64,000 nt of DNA from Chengkuizengella axinellae (GCF_030730905.1 NZ_JAVAMP010000002.1:1-64000), one strand, 5' to 3'. Numbered from the stretch's first letter, positions 29,070 through 37,739 are shown. Translations and numbers: made by a program. The notes: a model not told the origin generated them from the letters alone.

Positions 29070-29942
29070 ATGAGAGACTCTATTAAATTTAAAACGATGC
29101 AAAAACAAGAAAAATATTACGAATGTTATGATGCTAGTCTATCATTGTGGAAAGTTCCATTTGAAGCTTATTATGTGAACACTGAGCAAGGTGATACACA
29201 TATCATTTCATGTGGGAACGAAAATGGTGAACCGTTGGTATTGCTTCATGCAATGGGCTGCAGTTCAACGATGTGGTATCCGAATATTCAAGAGTTAAGC
29301 AAACATTTTAAAATTTATGCAGTTGACTATTTTGGAGATCTTAATAAAAGCATACCTATAAATTTTCCATCACAAATGGCTCAATGTACTACTTGGTTCA
29401 AGCAGGTTTTGGATGCATTACACATTGAAAAATGTTATTTGGCAGGTTTATCTTATGGTGGTTTTTTGTCAACTCAATTTTCTTTGTCTATTCCACATAG
29501 AATAAAAAAGTTGATTTTAATGAATCCAGCTGGTACGTTTGCACAAATCTATAATAGGTTTATTGTTCGAATTCTAACATTAGCTCAATTTCCTAATCGG
29601 TTCGTAGTAAACAACTTCATAAATTGGTTGTCGGTTGAAAAAAATGCATGGAACAAACTTCTTGTATCCCAGTTTCATGCAGGTTTTAAATACGGTATGA
29701 TGAAAGGTAAAATACCACCATTTGAAATAAGTGATGAGGACTTAACGAAATTAGAAGTGCCTACATTATTATTGTTAGGAGAAGGAGAAGTCATATGTGA
29801 TGTGCAAAAAGCATATCACAGAGCATCTAATTTAGTGAAAAATATTCAAGTTGAACTTGTTCCAAGTGCTGGACATCTATTGAGCTTAGAAAAACCCGAA
29901 TATGTAAATCAACAGATGATTAAATTTTTTGTTAACCATTGA
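29070..29942 (+). CDS. Alpha/beta hydrolase
   Basis: 290 residues from ATG 29070 (GGGAGGTG, 6-nt spacing). Nucleophile Ser128 in GLSYGG, oxyanion-side LLHAMGCSSTMW, and C-terminal catalytic His in PSAGHLLSLEKPEYV. No signal peptide. Substrate not evident. It overlaps the 3' end of the convergent SDR gene by 11 bp. Confidence 0.9.
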   Translation: MRDSIKFKTMQKQEKYYECYDASLSLWKVPFEAYYVNTEQGDTHIISCGNENGEPLVLLHAMGCSSTMWYPNIQELSKHFKIYAVDYFGDLNKSIPINFPSQMAQCTTWFKQVLDALHIEKCYLAGLSYGGFLSTQFSLSIPHRIKKLILMNPAGTFAQIYNRFIVRILTLAQFPNRFVVNNFINWLSVEKNAWNKLLVSQFHAGFKYGMMKGKIPPFEISDEDLTKLEVPTLLLLGEGEVICDVQKAYHRASNLVKNIQVELVPSAGHLLSLEKPEYVNQQMIKFFVNH

Positions 29943-30801
29943 GGATAACTCCACCATTATTATGCAGTACTTGCCCACTAACATAAGCAGAATCGTTGCA
30001 AGCAAGGAAAACATAACTTGGTGCAAGCTCTTTTGGTTGTCCTGGCCGCTTCATTGGAGTTTCCCCACCAAATGTACTGACTTGATTCGCTGTGAATGTT
30101 GAAGGAATAAGAGGAGTCCAAGTAGGACCAGGCGCTACTGCATTAACACGAATCCCTTTATCTGCTAGTTGTAAAGATAAGGATCGTGTAAACGAAACTA
30201 CTGCTCCTTTAGTAGAGGAGTAATCTAAGAGTTCTTTATGTCCTTGATATGCTACAATAGAAGCCGTATTTATGATGCTGCTTCCTTGTTTCAAATGAGG
30301 AAGAGCTGCTTTGGTTAAATAAAAAATTGAAAATATATTAGTGTGAAATGTTCTCTCCCATTGTTCGGAAGTAATTTGATCTATTGATTTTTGTGGGTGC
30401 TGCTCGGCTGCATTGTTCACTAAGATATCCAAACCCCCAAAAGAGGTAACGCATTTTTGAACTACATCTTTGCAAAATATTTCATCTGTGATATCGCCAG
30501 ATAAAAGTAAACATTGCTGATTTTCACTTTCAATATATCTCTTTGTTTCCTCAGCGTCTTTGTGCTCATTCAAATAAACGATGACGATATTTGCTCCTTC
30601 TTTCGCAAATGCTATTGCTGCAGCTCTACCAATCCCACTGTCTCCTCCTGTTATAATAGCAACCTTACCTTGCAATTTCGATGCTGGTTTATATTGCTCA
30701 TCTATAAATTGGGGCAAAGGGTTCATTTCTGATTCAATGCCTGGTTGATGGTTTTGATGCTGAGGAGGTAATGTTTTTGTCTTGTTTGCATTATTGCTCA
30801 T
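29932..30801 (-). CDS. Short-chain dehydrogenase/reductase, general-stress type
   Basis: 289 residues. A Gln/Pro-rich N-terminal extension of about 40 residues (LPPQHQNHQPG) leads into the Rossmann motif TGGDSGIG (51-58). The catalytic triad Ser181-Tyr194-Lys198 is intact (DYSSTKGA). The extension is typical of the YdaD/YhdF/YhxC stress-associated subgroup. Substrate unknown. ATG at 30801 follows AAAGGAG. Confidence 0.9.
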   Translation of the reverse strand: MSNNANKTKTLPPQHQNHQPGIESEMNPLPQFIDEQYKPASKLQGKVAIITGGDSGIGRAAAIAFAKEGANIVIVYLNEHKDAEETKRYIESENQQCLLLSGDITDEIFCKDVVQKCVTSFGGLDILVNNAAEQHPQKSIDQITSEQWERTFHTNIFSIFYLTKAALPHLKQGSSIINTASIVAYQGHKELLDYSSTKGAVVSFTRSLSLQLADKGIRVNAVAPGPTWTPLIPSTFTANQVSTFGGETPMKRPGQPKELAPSYVFLACNDSAYVSGQVLHNNGGVILNG

Positions 30802-30886
30802 AACTGAAACTCCTTTCTATGTACACATATAATCAGCTGTAGTGTACCCGGAATTTCTTATTTATAATAATGATTTTTTTGTTAAG

Positions 30887-31345
30887 TTAACTTTTTAAAA
30901 AATCGTTGATTTGCTGCATATGATGTTCATCATGCTGCACTGTTCCTTTAAAATAACTAATCAAATTAAGTTCATTATTATTGATTTTAAAAGTTGAACT
31001 TAATTCATCTTCTGTTTTATGTTCAAGTATAGATACTATTCTTTCTCTAGAATCTACTAAATTATTTATAATTTCCTCAAAAGATACTTTAGAACGTGTA
31101 TATTCCGAAGCTTTGCTATTCATTTCGCTTACGTTTACATCACTTTTCAAACTAGCATTAGGAACCATCAGTGGTATTCGCTCATGTAATATATAACGAT
31201 CCCACAACATCAAATGGCTTAAGATTTCTGCTATCGACCATTTATGTTCAGCAAGGGGTTGATAGATTGTTTCTTGATCAAGTTTCCTTAAGTTTAATGC
31301 CCAGCTATTTATTTGCAACAATTCATTTAATAAATCTTTTTTCAT
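30887..31345 (-). CDS. DinB/YfiT-like putative metal-dependent protein
   Basis: 152-residue four-helix-bundle protein of the DinB superfamily. The metal-ligand histidines can be placed in ILSHLMLWDRY and QHDEHHMQQI. Members include thiol transferases (bacillithiol-dependent) and many uncharacterised proteins; no substrate is implied here. ATG at 31345 follows GGAGG. Confidence 0.85.
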   Translation of the reverse strand: MKKDLLNELLQINSWALNLRKLDQETIYQPLAEHKWSIAEILSHLMLWDRYILHERIPLMVPNASLKSDVNVSEMNSKASEYTRSKVSFEEIINNLVDSRERIVSILEHKTEDELSSTFKINNNELNLISYFKGTVQHDEHHMQQINDFLKS

Positions 31346-31440
31346 TTCATTCCTCCAATAATAAATACTTACTTTTTCAAAAATGTGGAATTTAAGATTA
31401 TATATATTATACTAAAAGGTACTCAAAAAGGTAGGGAGAG

Positions 31441-32397
31441 ATGTCAATGGTTAACGTACTAGTTATGGGAGGTACAGAGTTTGTAGGTAAATCCTTGGTA
31501 AAAGGTTTGATATCAAAAGGATACATTGTAGATTTTTTAACTAGAGGGAATAAAAAGGTGGATTTCCAAGGTCATCATAAACATCTTATTTGTGATAGAA
31601 AAGATCATAACGCACTACGTAGGTGTCTAGAAGGTCATACATATGATTATATATTTGATGTATCTGCTTATACTTGTGAAGATGTAGAGCTTTTACTGCA
31701 ATCTATAAACAAGTCAAGCTTGAAAAGATACGTTTTTATAAGTTCAGCTGCAGTATACTCACCATCTCATGAATTTTTAAATGAGAATAGTGACCGCGGA
31801 GAAAACCCAAATTGGGGGCTTTATGGTGAAGATAAAAAGGAAGCAGAAGATTACCTTTTTGAAAGATATGAAAAGGATGAACTACCGATTGTCATTTTTA
31901 GACCTACGTATATTTATGGTGAAGGAAACAATTTATACCGAGAATCATACTTTTTTCACAGATTGATGAGTGAGAAACCACTGCCTGTTCCAAACACTGA
32001 TCAATCTATGGTGCAATTTATACATATAAAAGATGTAGTTGAGATTGTTATTCATGCTATAACAACTGAAAAAACGATTGGAGAAGCATACAATTTAACT
32101 CATTCTAGAAAATTAAGTTGGATGGAGATTGGATCTATAGTTCAGTACATCGTTGGAAAGGGGAAAGTGATGAGTGTTAATCAAGAAAAGATGGATGCGT
32201 TAAATATAAAGACTAGACAATTTTTTCCTTTTAGAGATGTACCTATATTATTGACAACCACTAAATTAGATGAACATTTATTTTTGCCTCGAATTGATAT
32301 CGAAGAGGGATTGAAATTAAGTTATGAATGGTTTTTAAAACAAAATATAAAAGAAAAATGCCATGTTTTTGAACAGTTAGAACGAGTTGTGACGTAA
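31441..32397 (+). CDS. NAD-dependent epimerase/dehydratase family protein
   Basis: 318-residue extended SDR. Rossmann motif GGTEFVG (10-16), FISSAAVYSP, an active-site YxxxK in YGEDKKEAE, and RPTYIYGEGN downstream. It belongs to the atypical group with GGT rather than GxxGxxG, which includes RNA-binding chloroplast-type relatives, so the catalytic role is uncertain. ATG at 31441 follows AGGGAG; the alternative ATG at 31447 is also plausible. Confidence 0.87.
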   Translation: MSMVNVLVMGGTEFVGKSLVKGLISKGYIVDFLTRGNKKVDFQGHHKHLICDRKDHNALRRCLEGHTYDYIFDVSAYTCEDVELLLQSINKSSLKRYVFISSAAVYSPSHEFLNENSDRGENPNWGLYGEDKKEAEDYLFERYEKDELPIVIFRPTYIYGEGNNLYRESYFFHRLMSEKPLPVPNTDQSMVQFIHIKDVVEIVIHAITTEKTIGEAYNLTHSRKLSWMEIGSIVQYIVGKGKVMSVNQEKMDALNIKTRQFFPFRDVPILLTTTKLDEHLFLPRIDIEEGLKLSYEWFLKQNIKEKCHVFEQLERVVT

Positions 32398-32425
32398 TGA
32401 TTTACAAGATAATGAGATAAATAAA

Positions 32426-32474
32426 AAAATAGAGGAATAGGTCATATTCAGGCAACCTCAAATTCCTCTATTTT
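32426..32474. terminator. Bidirectional terminator
   Basis: AAAATAGAGGAAT (32426-32438) pairs perfectly with ATTCCTCTATTTT (32462-32474). It lies between the converging epimerase and quinone reductase genes. Confidence 0.75.
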
Positions 32475-32508
32475 ACTTTCTATATAGGTTTTCTTAATTA
32501 TAATAAAA

Positions 32509-33093
32509 TTAAAATTTTTCGTTGATTAATTTTTCCACTTCCACAAGCATACCTTTTCTAGTTGCATCATCAACTGTTGGCACAGCACCAAAAAATTGGT
32601 GATGAATAGCTTCAATACCAACAAAGTCTAAAATACCTGTGTCAGAAGTTTGTTTCAATGAACCAGTCATACCTACTTGATCATAAAATTCTGTTGGCGC
32701 ACCTGTTGTGTTGATAATAAGTCCTTTTTTGCCTGTTAAATGTTTTACATATCCACCTTGCTCATCTACTGAATAAGCAAATCCGTATGCAAATACTCTA
32801 TCGATGTATCCTTTTAAAATTGCAGGTAAACCAGTCCACCAGATTGGATATATAAAGGTGATCACATCAGCATTTTTAATATGCTCTTGTTCAGCTTGAA
32901 TATCACTCGGCATCTGTCCTGATTGGAACGTTTCAAAGTCACTTCCATTTAGGACAGGTTGAAAACCTAATGCATAAAGATCTCTGACTTCTACTTCATG
33001 TCCTTTATTTTTTAAAGAGTTTACTACAGCTTCCTTAATCGCATTGTTAAAACTTTGAGGGTTTGGATGTGCATAAATAACTAAGTGTTTCAT
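32509..33093 (-). CDS. NAD(P)H:quinone oxidoreductase, flavodoxin-like fold
   Basis: 194 residues of the NQO1/MdaB/YwrO type. FMN/FAD-binding N-terminus HLVIYAHPNPQSFNNAI, IYPIWWTGLPAILKGYIDRV, and GKKGLIINTTGAP. Two-electron quinone reduction protects against electrophiles. ATG at 33093 sits 12 nt after AAAGGAG. Divergent from an HxlR-type regulator with an inverted-repeat operator candidate between them, a classic quinone-stress arrangement. Confidence 0.92.
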   Translation of the reverse strand: MKHLVIYAHPNPQSFNNAIKEAVVNSLKNKGHEVEVRDLYALGFQPVLNGSDFETFQSGQMPSDIQAEQEHIKNADVITFIYPIWWTGLPAILKGYIDRVFAYGFAYSVDEQGGYVKHLTGKKGLIINTTGAPTEFYDQVGMTGSLKQTSDTGILDFVGIEAIHHQFFGAVPTVDDATRKGMLVEVEKLINEKF

Positions 33094-33212
33094 GATTAAT
33101 CTACTCTCCTTTAATATTGATCTATAATTTAATGTTTCCAATTCATGAATGTTTGATCAAATAAATATTAATACACTTAATTACTTATAGCAAGTATGTA
33201 CTTTTATGTTAT

Positions 33213-33234
33213 ATACTAACTAAAAGGATAGTAT
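33213..33234. promoter_or_regulatory. Candidate HxlR operator
   Basis: Inverted repeat ATACTA-10-TAGTAT between the divergent quinone reductase and HxlR genes. It resembles the TACTA/TAGTA half-sites of quinone-sensing DUF24/HxlR regulators such as YodB (recalled pattern, not aligned). A second short palindrome AAGTA-TG-TACTT lies at 33192-33203. Confidence 0.5.
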
Positions 33235-33359
33235 GTAGGTGATGCATTCTTTTCCTTACAATATAAATGTTGATTGTGATAAAATTTAATAGGACTCTAA
33301 TATGAAACCATTTTAATTATGTATTCGTAATTAACATATAGTTTGCGGTTGAGGTGAAA

Positions 33360-33692
33360 ATGATGGAGAGTTTTAAAATCAATGACAAGAGTTTTGCTTG
33401 TCCTGTGGATTTAACTTTAAATACAATTATGGGTAAATGGAAACCTGTTATACTAAATAACCTGATGGATGGGAAGAAAAGATATGGAGAGCTTCAAAAA
33501 TTACTTCCTAATGTTACGGATAGAGTATTGACCAAACAACTAAGAGAATTAGAAACAGATGGGATTGTAACACGGAAGGTATATCCAGTAGTCCCACCTA
33601 AAGTTGAATATAGTATAACGGATAGAGGAAGAACCATTAAACCAATTTTGGATGCCATGTGTGACTGGGGATCAAAATTTAAAGTGGATTAA
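33360..33692 (+). CDS. HxlR-family (DUF24) winged-helix regulator
   Basis: 110 residues from ATG 33360 (GTG at 33354 and ATG at 33363 are close alternatives; GAGG best suits 33363). FACPVDLTLNTIMGKWKPVIL carries the conserved N-terminal Cys that senses quinones/electrophiles in YodB-type members. KRYGELQKLLPNVTDRVLTKQ is the recognition helix region. Probably represses the divergent quinone reductase and itself until the Cys is modified (inference from family and layout). Confidence 0.92.
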   Translation: MMESFKINDKSFACPVDLTLNTIMGKWKPVILNNLMDGKKRYGELQKLLPNVTDRVLTKQLRELETDGIVTRKVYPVVPPKVEYSITDRGRTIKPILDAMCDWGSKFKVD

Positions 33693-33905
33693 TAAACTAG
33701 ACAAATCATAGATGTTCTAATTTTTGCTTTGTGATATAATACTATCATTGCAATAAATGTACATCCTTTTTAGAGGGAGTTCAAAAAGTCCACCACTTTG
33801 TCAGCACAGGATGTGTTGATCCTACATTAGTCACATGGATGTGACTGATCTAAGTAGGGATTACGAAGTGGATCGAGTTGTGTTTCGACATCGAATTAAG
33901 ACTAT

Positions 33906-33960
33906 ACCCAAAAAAGTGAAGCTAATTTATAAGATTAGTCCTAGTACTTTTTCGGGGCCC
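33906..33960 (+). repeat. About 57-bp palindromic dispersed repeat, copy 2
   Basis: Starts ACCCAAAAAAGTGAAG and ends CCTAGTACTTTTTCGGGG, matching copies 1, 3 and 4 at both ends with a divergent middle. Confidence 0.7.
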
Positions 33961-34016
33961 AAACTATTCAAAGGAGATATTCAGTGCTCAAGTAATAAAT
34001 CACTCCGCTGGTTATC

Positions 34017-34073
34017 GGGGTCCCCGGAAAGTAATCGGGATTTACATCAATGATTCTCTTCACTTTTTGGGGT
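34017..34073 (-). repeat. About 57-bp palindromic dispersed repeat, copy 3
   Basis: Minus-strand sequence starts ACCCCAAAAAGTGAAG and ends GATTACTTTCCGGGG. It is inverted relative to copy 2, 57 bp away. Confidence 0.7.
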
Positions 34074-34155
34074 GATCTAAATGTTCGTACAACTTTCTCG
34101 ATACTGAAATCTGAACTTTTTGAACACGTACTTTATGAATTTAAGGAGTGAAGAA

Positions 34156-34662
34156 ATGTTTAAGTTAAATGAAATTAAAGAATTGGTTAGATTAGTAGAC
34201 AAATCTACATTACAAGAACTTGAAATTGAAAATGAAGGTGCTCGCTTGTTGATACGCAAGCCTGCGTCTAGTGCAGAGATTGTTCCACAAATTGTACAAC
34301 AAACTCCAATTGTATCACAGCCTGCTGTACAGCAAGCACCTCAAACTCAGCAACCAGCAGCTGTTCAAGAATCGCCTGCTGAAGTACAACCAACAAACGA
34401 AACTGAAGCACAAGATGCAAATTTACATAAAATCACTTCTCCAATGGTAGGTACATTTTACATTGCTCCCTCCCCAGGTGCAGATCCTTTTGTAAAAAAA
34501 GGTGATAAAGTTACAAATGATACAGTAGTATGTATTGTTGAAGCAATGAAACTTATGAATGAGATCGAAGCGGAAATAAAAGGTGAAATCGTAGAAATTT
34601 TAGTAGAAGATGGTCATTTGGTTGAATTTGGTCAACCTTTGTTTTTAGTAAAGCCAGAATAA
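34156..34662 (+). CDS. accB: Biotin carboxyl carrier protein of acetyl-CoA carboxylase
   Basis: 168 residues. N-terminal dimerisation segment (MFKLNEIKELVRLVDKST), then a Pro/Gln/Ala-rich flexible linker (about 37-95), then the biotinyl domain with the modified lysine Lys132 in VEAMKLMNE. It carries carboxybiotin between AccC and the carboxyltransferase for malonyl-CoA synthesis. ATG at 34156 follows AAGGAGTG; the frame is open upstream only as chance. Upstream DNA is a repeat element, so its promoter may lie in or before that element. accC follows 52 bp later. Confidence 0.96.
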   Translation: MFKLNEIKELVRLVDKSTLQELEIENEGARLLIRKPASSAEIVPQIVQQTPIVSQPAVQQAPQTQQPAAVQESPAEVQPTNETEAQDANLHKITSPMVGTFYIAPSPGADPFVKKGDKVTNDTVVCIVEAMKLMNEIEAEIKGEIVEILVEDGHLVEFGQPLFLVKPE

Positions 34663-34714
34663 TGATATCTAGGTTGTTTATTTCTATGAAGACATCGCTT
34701 GGGAGGATAAAGTA

Positions 34715-36058
34715 ATGAAGTTTCAAAAGGTTTTAATAGCAAATCGCGGTGAGATCGCGGTTCGGATTATTCGTGCATGTCATGAAATGGGGATTCAAAC
34801 TGTTGCAGTATATTCTGAAGCAGATAAAGATTCCTTGCATGTTCGGTTGTCAGACGAAGCTTATTGCATTGGTCCGACATTATCAAAGGACAGTTATTTA
34901 AATTTAACTAATATTATGAGTATTGCCACTTTAACTGGAGTAGATGCCATTCATCCGGGGTATGGCTTCTTAGCAGAAAACGCTGATTTTGCAGAAATTT
35001 GTGAGTCATGCAATATTGCTTTCATCGGACCATCACCTGATGCGATTACAAAGATGGGGGATAAAGCAGTAGCAAAAGAAACAATGAAAAGTGCGTCTGT
35101 CCCAGTAATACCTGGAACAGACGGACTTATTGAAAGTATAGATGACGCAGTAATGATCAGCAGGGACATCGGATATCCTGTTTTGATTAAAGCGACCGCA
35201 GGTGGTGGTGGTAAGGGGATTCGGATTGCTGAAAATGAAGAGATGCTTATTCATCAAATCACCGCTGCCCAACAAGAAGCTGAAAAAGCCTTCGGTAATG
35301 CTGGGGTGTATTTAGAGAAATTTTTGACAGGTATGAAACATGTAGAAATACAAGTGATAGCAGATAAACATGGAAATGCAGTCCATCTTGGAGAAAGAGA
35401 TTGCTCTATCCAAAGAAGAAGGCAAAAATTAATAGAAGAAGCCCCTTGTCCTGTATTAACACCTGAAATTCGCAAAGAAATGGGTGAAGCTGCTGTAAGA
35501 GCTGCGAAAGCAGTTCATTATTCTGGAGCGGGTACCTTGGAATTTCTACTTGGACCAGATGGAAACTTTTATTTCATGGAAATGAACACTCGAATTCAAG
35601 TGGAGCATCCTGTTACTGAGATGGTTACTAACATTGACTTAATAAAGGAAATGATCACTGTAGCTGAAGGCAATCCTCTTTCTTTTAGCCAGGAGGATGT
35701 CGAAATTCAAGGTTGGTCCATTGAGTGCCGTATTAATGCAGAAAATCCCGATAAGAATTTTATGCCTTCTGCTGGACAAATACAGTTTTACCTTCCACCA
35801 GGAGGTCTTGGTGTTAGGGTAGACAGTGCTGCATATCCTGGATATACGATTTCTCCGCATTATGATTCGATGATTGCAAAATTAATCGTATGGGGAAAAA
35901 CACGTGAAGAGGCTATTGATAGAATGAAAAGAGCACTTTCAGAGTTTACTATAGAAGGTATTCATACAACCATTCCATTTCATTTGAAATTGCTGTCAAA
36001 TGAAAAGTTTCTTCAGGGAGATTTTGATATTAAGTTTTTAGAAGATAATAAAGTTTGA
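34715..36058 (+). CDS. accC: Biotin carboxylase subunit of acetyl-CoA carboxylase
   Basis: 447-residue ATP-grasp enzyme that carboxylates biotin on AccB. Visible: [15 protein letters not shown] at the N-terminus, the glycine-rich ATP loop [30 protein letters not shown], and [15 protein letters not shown] with the catalytic Glu/Asn/Arg set. Normal length. ATG at 34715 follows TGGGAGGA. Forms a two-gene unit with accB. Confidence 0.97.
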   Translation: MKFQKVLIANRGEIAVRIIRACHEMGIQTVAVYSEADKDSLHVRLSDEAYCIGPTLSKDSYLNLTNIMSIATLTGVDAIHPGYGFLAENADFAEICESCNIAFIGPSPDAITKMGDKAVAKETMKSASVPVIPGTDGLIESIDDAVMISRDIGYPVLIKATAGGGGKGIRIAENEEMLIHQITAAQQEAEKAFGNAGVYLEKFLTGMKHVEIQVIADKHGNAVHLGERDCSIQRRRQKLIEEAPCPVLTPEIRKEMGEAAVRAAKAVHYSGAGTLEFLLGPDGNFYFMEMNTRIQVEHPVTEMVTNIDLIKEMITVAEGNPLSFSQEDVEIQGWSIECRINAENPDKNFMPSAGQIQFYLPPGGLGVRVDSAAYPGYTISPHYDSMIAKLIVWGKTREEAIDRMKRALSEFTIEGIHTTIPFHLKLLSNEKFLQGDFDIKFLEDNKV

Positions 36059-36201
36059 TGCAGTGCATTGAGCACAAGTTGTCATAATATATGGAAGCTG
36101 TTATATTATAAGTTATAAGAGTATAGTAAAGAATGGAAATTTTTAGCATCAATTGGTTTTTGTTTAAATAAACTAAACATTTATAAAAGGAGGTAATGTT
36201 A

Positions 36202-36621
36202 ATGAATACAGTTGCTCTTGATTATGAGAAGACGGATATGGGTCATATTCAAATAGCACCTGAAGTAGTAGAAGTCATTGCTGGTTTGGCAACAGTTGAA
36301 ATTGAAGGTGTTGCAGGAATGAGCGGTGGTTTTGCAGGTGGAATTGCAGAACTTCTTGGTAGAAAGAATCTATCCAAGGGTGTTAAGGTAGAGGTTGGAG
36401 AAAAAGAAGCAGCAGTAGATGTATCTATTATTGTGGAATATGGTTATCGAATCCCGGATGTTTCTCAACAAATCCAGCAAAATGTAAAAAATGCGATTGA
36501 ATCGATGACTGGACTTCAAGTAGTAGAAGTGAATGTACATATTCATGATGTTCATATCACACCACCTGAAGACAAAAGTAAACCTGAAATCGAAGAAATT
36601 AAAACTCAACGTGTAAAATAA
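36202..36621 (+). CDS. yqhY: Asp23/Gls24 family envelope-stress protein (YqhY-like)
   Basis: 139 residues from ATG 36202 (AAAGGAGGT, 7-nt spacing; ATG 36196 is too close). The Asp23 fold is seen in IAPEVVEVIAGLATVEIEGV and VSIIVEYGYRIPDVSQQIQQ. In B. subtilis yqhY likewise follows accBC and its loss disturbs fatty-acid synthesis, so a link to acetyl-CoA carboxylase control is supported by gene order. The membrane partner amaP lies downstream after a repeat locus. Confidence 0.92.
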   Translation: MNTVALDYEKTDMGHIQIAPEVVEVIAGLATVEIEGVAGMSGGFAGGIAELLGRKNLSKGVKVEVGEKEAAVDVSIIVEYGYRIPDVSQQIQQNVKNAIESMTGLQVVEVNVHIHDVHITPPEDKSKPEIEEIKTQRVK

Positions 36622-36646
36622 TTCTCAATTATAAATGAACAATATG

Positions 36647-36676
36647 GCCCCCTCTCACTAGTAGGGGGTTTCATAT
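36647..36676 (+). terminator. Terminator after yqhY
   Basis: CCCCCT (36648-36653) and AGGGGG (36663-36668) enclose a 9-nt loop. The flanking AATATG/CATATT can extend the stem. TTT follows. Confidence 0.7.
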
Positions 36677-36740
36677 TACCACGTTCAACAAGCTGTTAGA
36701 CTCTCTCTTCTTCAAAAGGGAGATAGCAACCTAATATGGT

Positions 36741-36857
36741 TTACATCCTGTTAAAACTACAGCGCCCATGTAGTAATAGCAGGATCAGTGCATCCGGCAC
36801 TAGTCTAATTTCAGTCACGTCCTGTGACTAACAATGCGCAACAGTACTTCTTGTACT
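36741..36857. repeat. Tandem array of short hairpins, locus C
   Basis: Five stem-loops in 117 bp: GTTTAC-ATCCT-GTTAAAC (about 36740-36757, one bulge), ACTACA-7-TGTAGT (36756-36774), AGTGC-ATCCG-GCACT (36787-36801), AGTCAC-GTCCT-GTGACT (36813-36829) and AGTAC-TTCTT-GTACT (36843-36857). Arms differ but stay complementary, and four of the five have 5-nt pyrimidine-rich loops. AGTCTAATTT follows the third and fifth. The 330-bp space between yqhY and amaP holds nothing else but the yqhY terminator and the amaP ribosome site. Confidence 0.75.
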
Positions 36858-36951
36858 AGTCTAATTTTCTGCAGGAGATATAAAAGCTCCCACTGAAAGC
36901 AAGATTCTCTTTATAGGACAGGAAAGTTACTAAGAAAGGGGTAGGTTAATC

Positions 36952-37497
36952 ATGAAAATTATGGATCGATTGTTATTGTTTTTACATAGTATTCTTGTTA
37001 CTATAATATCCTTGTTCGTGTTAGTTCAAGTATTCCAGCAATATGGTAACTATCAAATCATACAAATTCCATTTGATAATGAAACTGAGCAATACATATT
37101 AATTACTTCAGCTATTGTTTTAGTACTTATAAGCGTTCGTTTATTATACATCGCTTTACGCTCCAATCGTTCTTCAACACCTAGTATTGATCAAAGAAAT
37201 GATTATGGGGATATCAAAATATCTATGGAAACGATAGAACAGGTATCTTTAAAGGCAGCTGCTAGAGTTAAAGGAACAAAGGATATAAAAGCTAAAATCA
37301 GCACTAATCAATCTGGAATTGAAGTGAAGGTTAAAACTCATGTTGATGGGGAGAGCTCCATTCCAAAACTTACTGAGGAAATCCAACAAAATGTACATGA
37401 TCACGTAGAAGATGTAACTGGCATTCCTGTTTCTAATGTGTCAGTTTTAGTTGTTAGTATCATTCAATCCAATACTTTTAAAAGTAGAGTTGAGTAA
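36952..37497 (+). CDS. amaP: Alkaline-shock membrane anchor AmaP
   Basis: 181 residues. Two N-terminal membrane helices (about 5-27 and 48-68) anchor a cytosolic Asp23-like domain (ISMETIEQVSLKAAARVKGT, PKLTEEIQQNVHDHVEDVTG). In staphylococci AmaP tethers Asp23 to the membrane; here it would tether YqhY (inference). ATG at 36952 follows AAAGGGG. Followed 14 bp later by its usual partner, a DUF2273 protein. Confidence 0.92.
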   Translation: MKIMDRLLLFLHSILVTIISLFVLVQVFQQYGNYQIIQIPFDNETEQYILITSAIVLVLISVRLLYIALRSNRSSTPSIDQRNDYGDIKISMETIEQVSLKAAARVKGTKDIKAKISTNQSGIEVKVKTHVDGESSIPKLTEEIQQNVHDHVEDVTGIPVSNVSVLVVSIIQSNTFKSRVE

Positions 37498-37511
37498 AGG
37501 GGGACCTCCCG

Positions 37512-37739
37512 ATGTGGAATGACTTGTGGGATCGGCACCCAGGTAAATTGATTGGATCAATGATTGGGTTTTTGTTTGGAATTATTTATTTAATCGTTGG
37601 TTTTTGGCATACTTTCATGTTTGCACTTATTGTGTTTATAGGTTTTTATATTGGTAGAAAGATGGATTCAAAAGAAGAATGGAAAATGATTGCAAGTATC
37701 AAATTTAGATTATCAAGACTATTGGATCGTTATCGATAA
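37512..37739 (+). CDS. DUF2273 small membrane protein
   Basis: 75 residues with two membrane helices (about 13-30 and 33-50). WDRHPGKLIGSMIGFLFGII is the family hallmark, and the protein ends in a basic tail (RLSRLLDRYR). Such proteins almost always sit with amaP/asp23 and are thought to belong to the same envelope-stress complex. ATG at 37512 follows GGGGGACC. Confidence 0.9.
   Translation: MWNDLWDRHPGKLIGSMIGFLFGIIYLIVGFWHTFMFALIVFIGFYIGRKMDSKEEWKMIASIKFRLSRLLDRYR

Larger units (their letters stand above)
33779..34125. mobile_element. MITE-like element with terminal inverted repeats
   Basis: About 347 bp bounded by GTTCAAAAAGTCCA (33779-33792) and the inverted TGAACTTTTTGAAC (34112-34125), 13 of 14 matching. 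Inside are two hairpins (CAGCAC-5-GTGTTG at 33802-33818; AGTCACAT-GG-ATGTGACT at 33829-33846) and two oppositely oriented 57-bp palindromic units (33906-33960 and 34017-34073). No transposase and no clear target duplication. It lies directly in front of accB. Confidence 0.55.
33693..34155. other. Gene-free region between hxlR and accB, occupied by a repeat element
   Basis: 463 bp. Apart from TATAAT at 33735-33740 (extended by TG, but with a poor -35), nearly all of it is a small repeat element at 33779-34125. The accB ribosome site follows. An open frame at 33835-34053 lies entirely inside the element and has no ribosome site. Confidence 0.6.

Noticed and set aside
33835-34053. Open frame of 72 codons between hxlR and accB
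   Set aside because: It lies wholly inside the hairpin/palindrome element, lacks a ribosome site, and its sequence is explained by the repeats.
36741-36857. CRISPR-like array
   Set aside because: The units are self-complementary hairpins with changing arms, there is no constant direct repeat or regular spacer length, and no cas gene is present.
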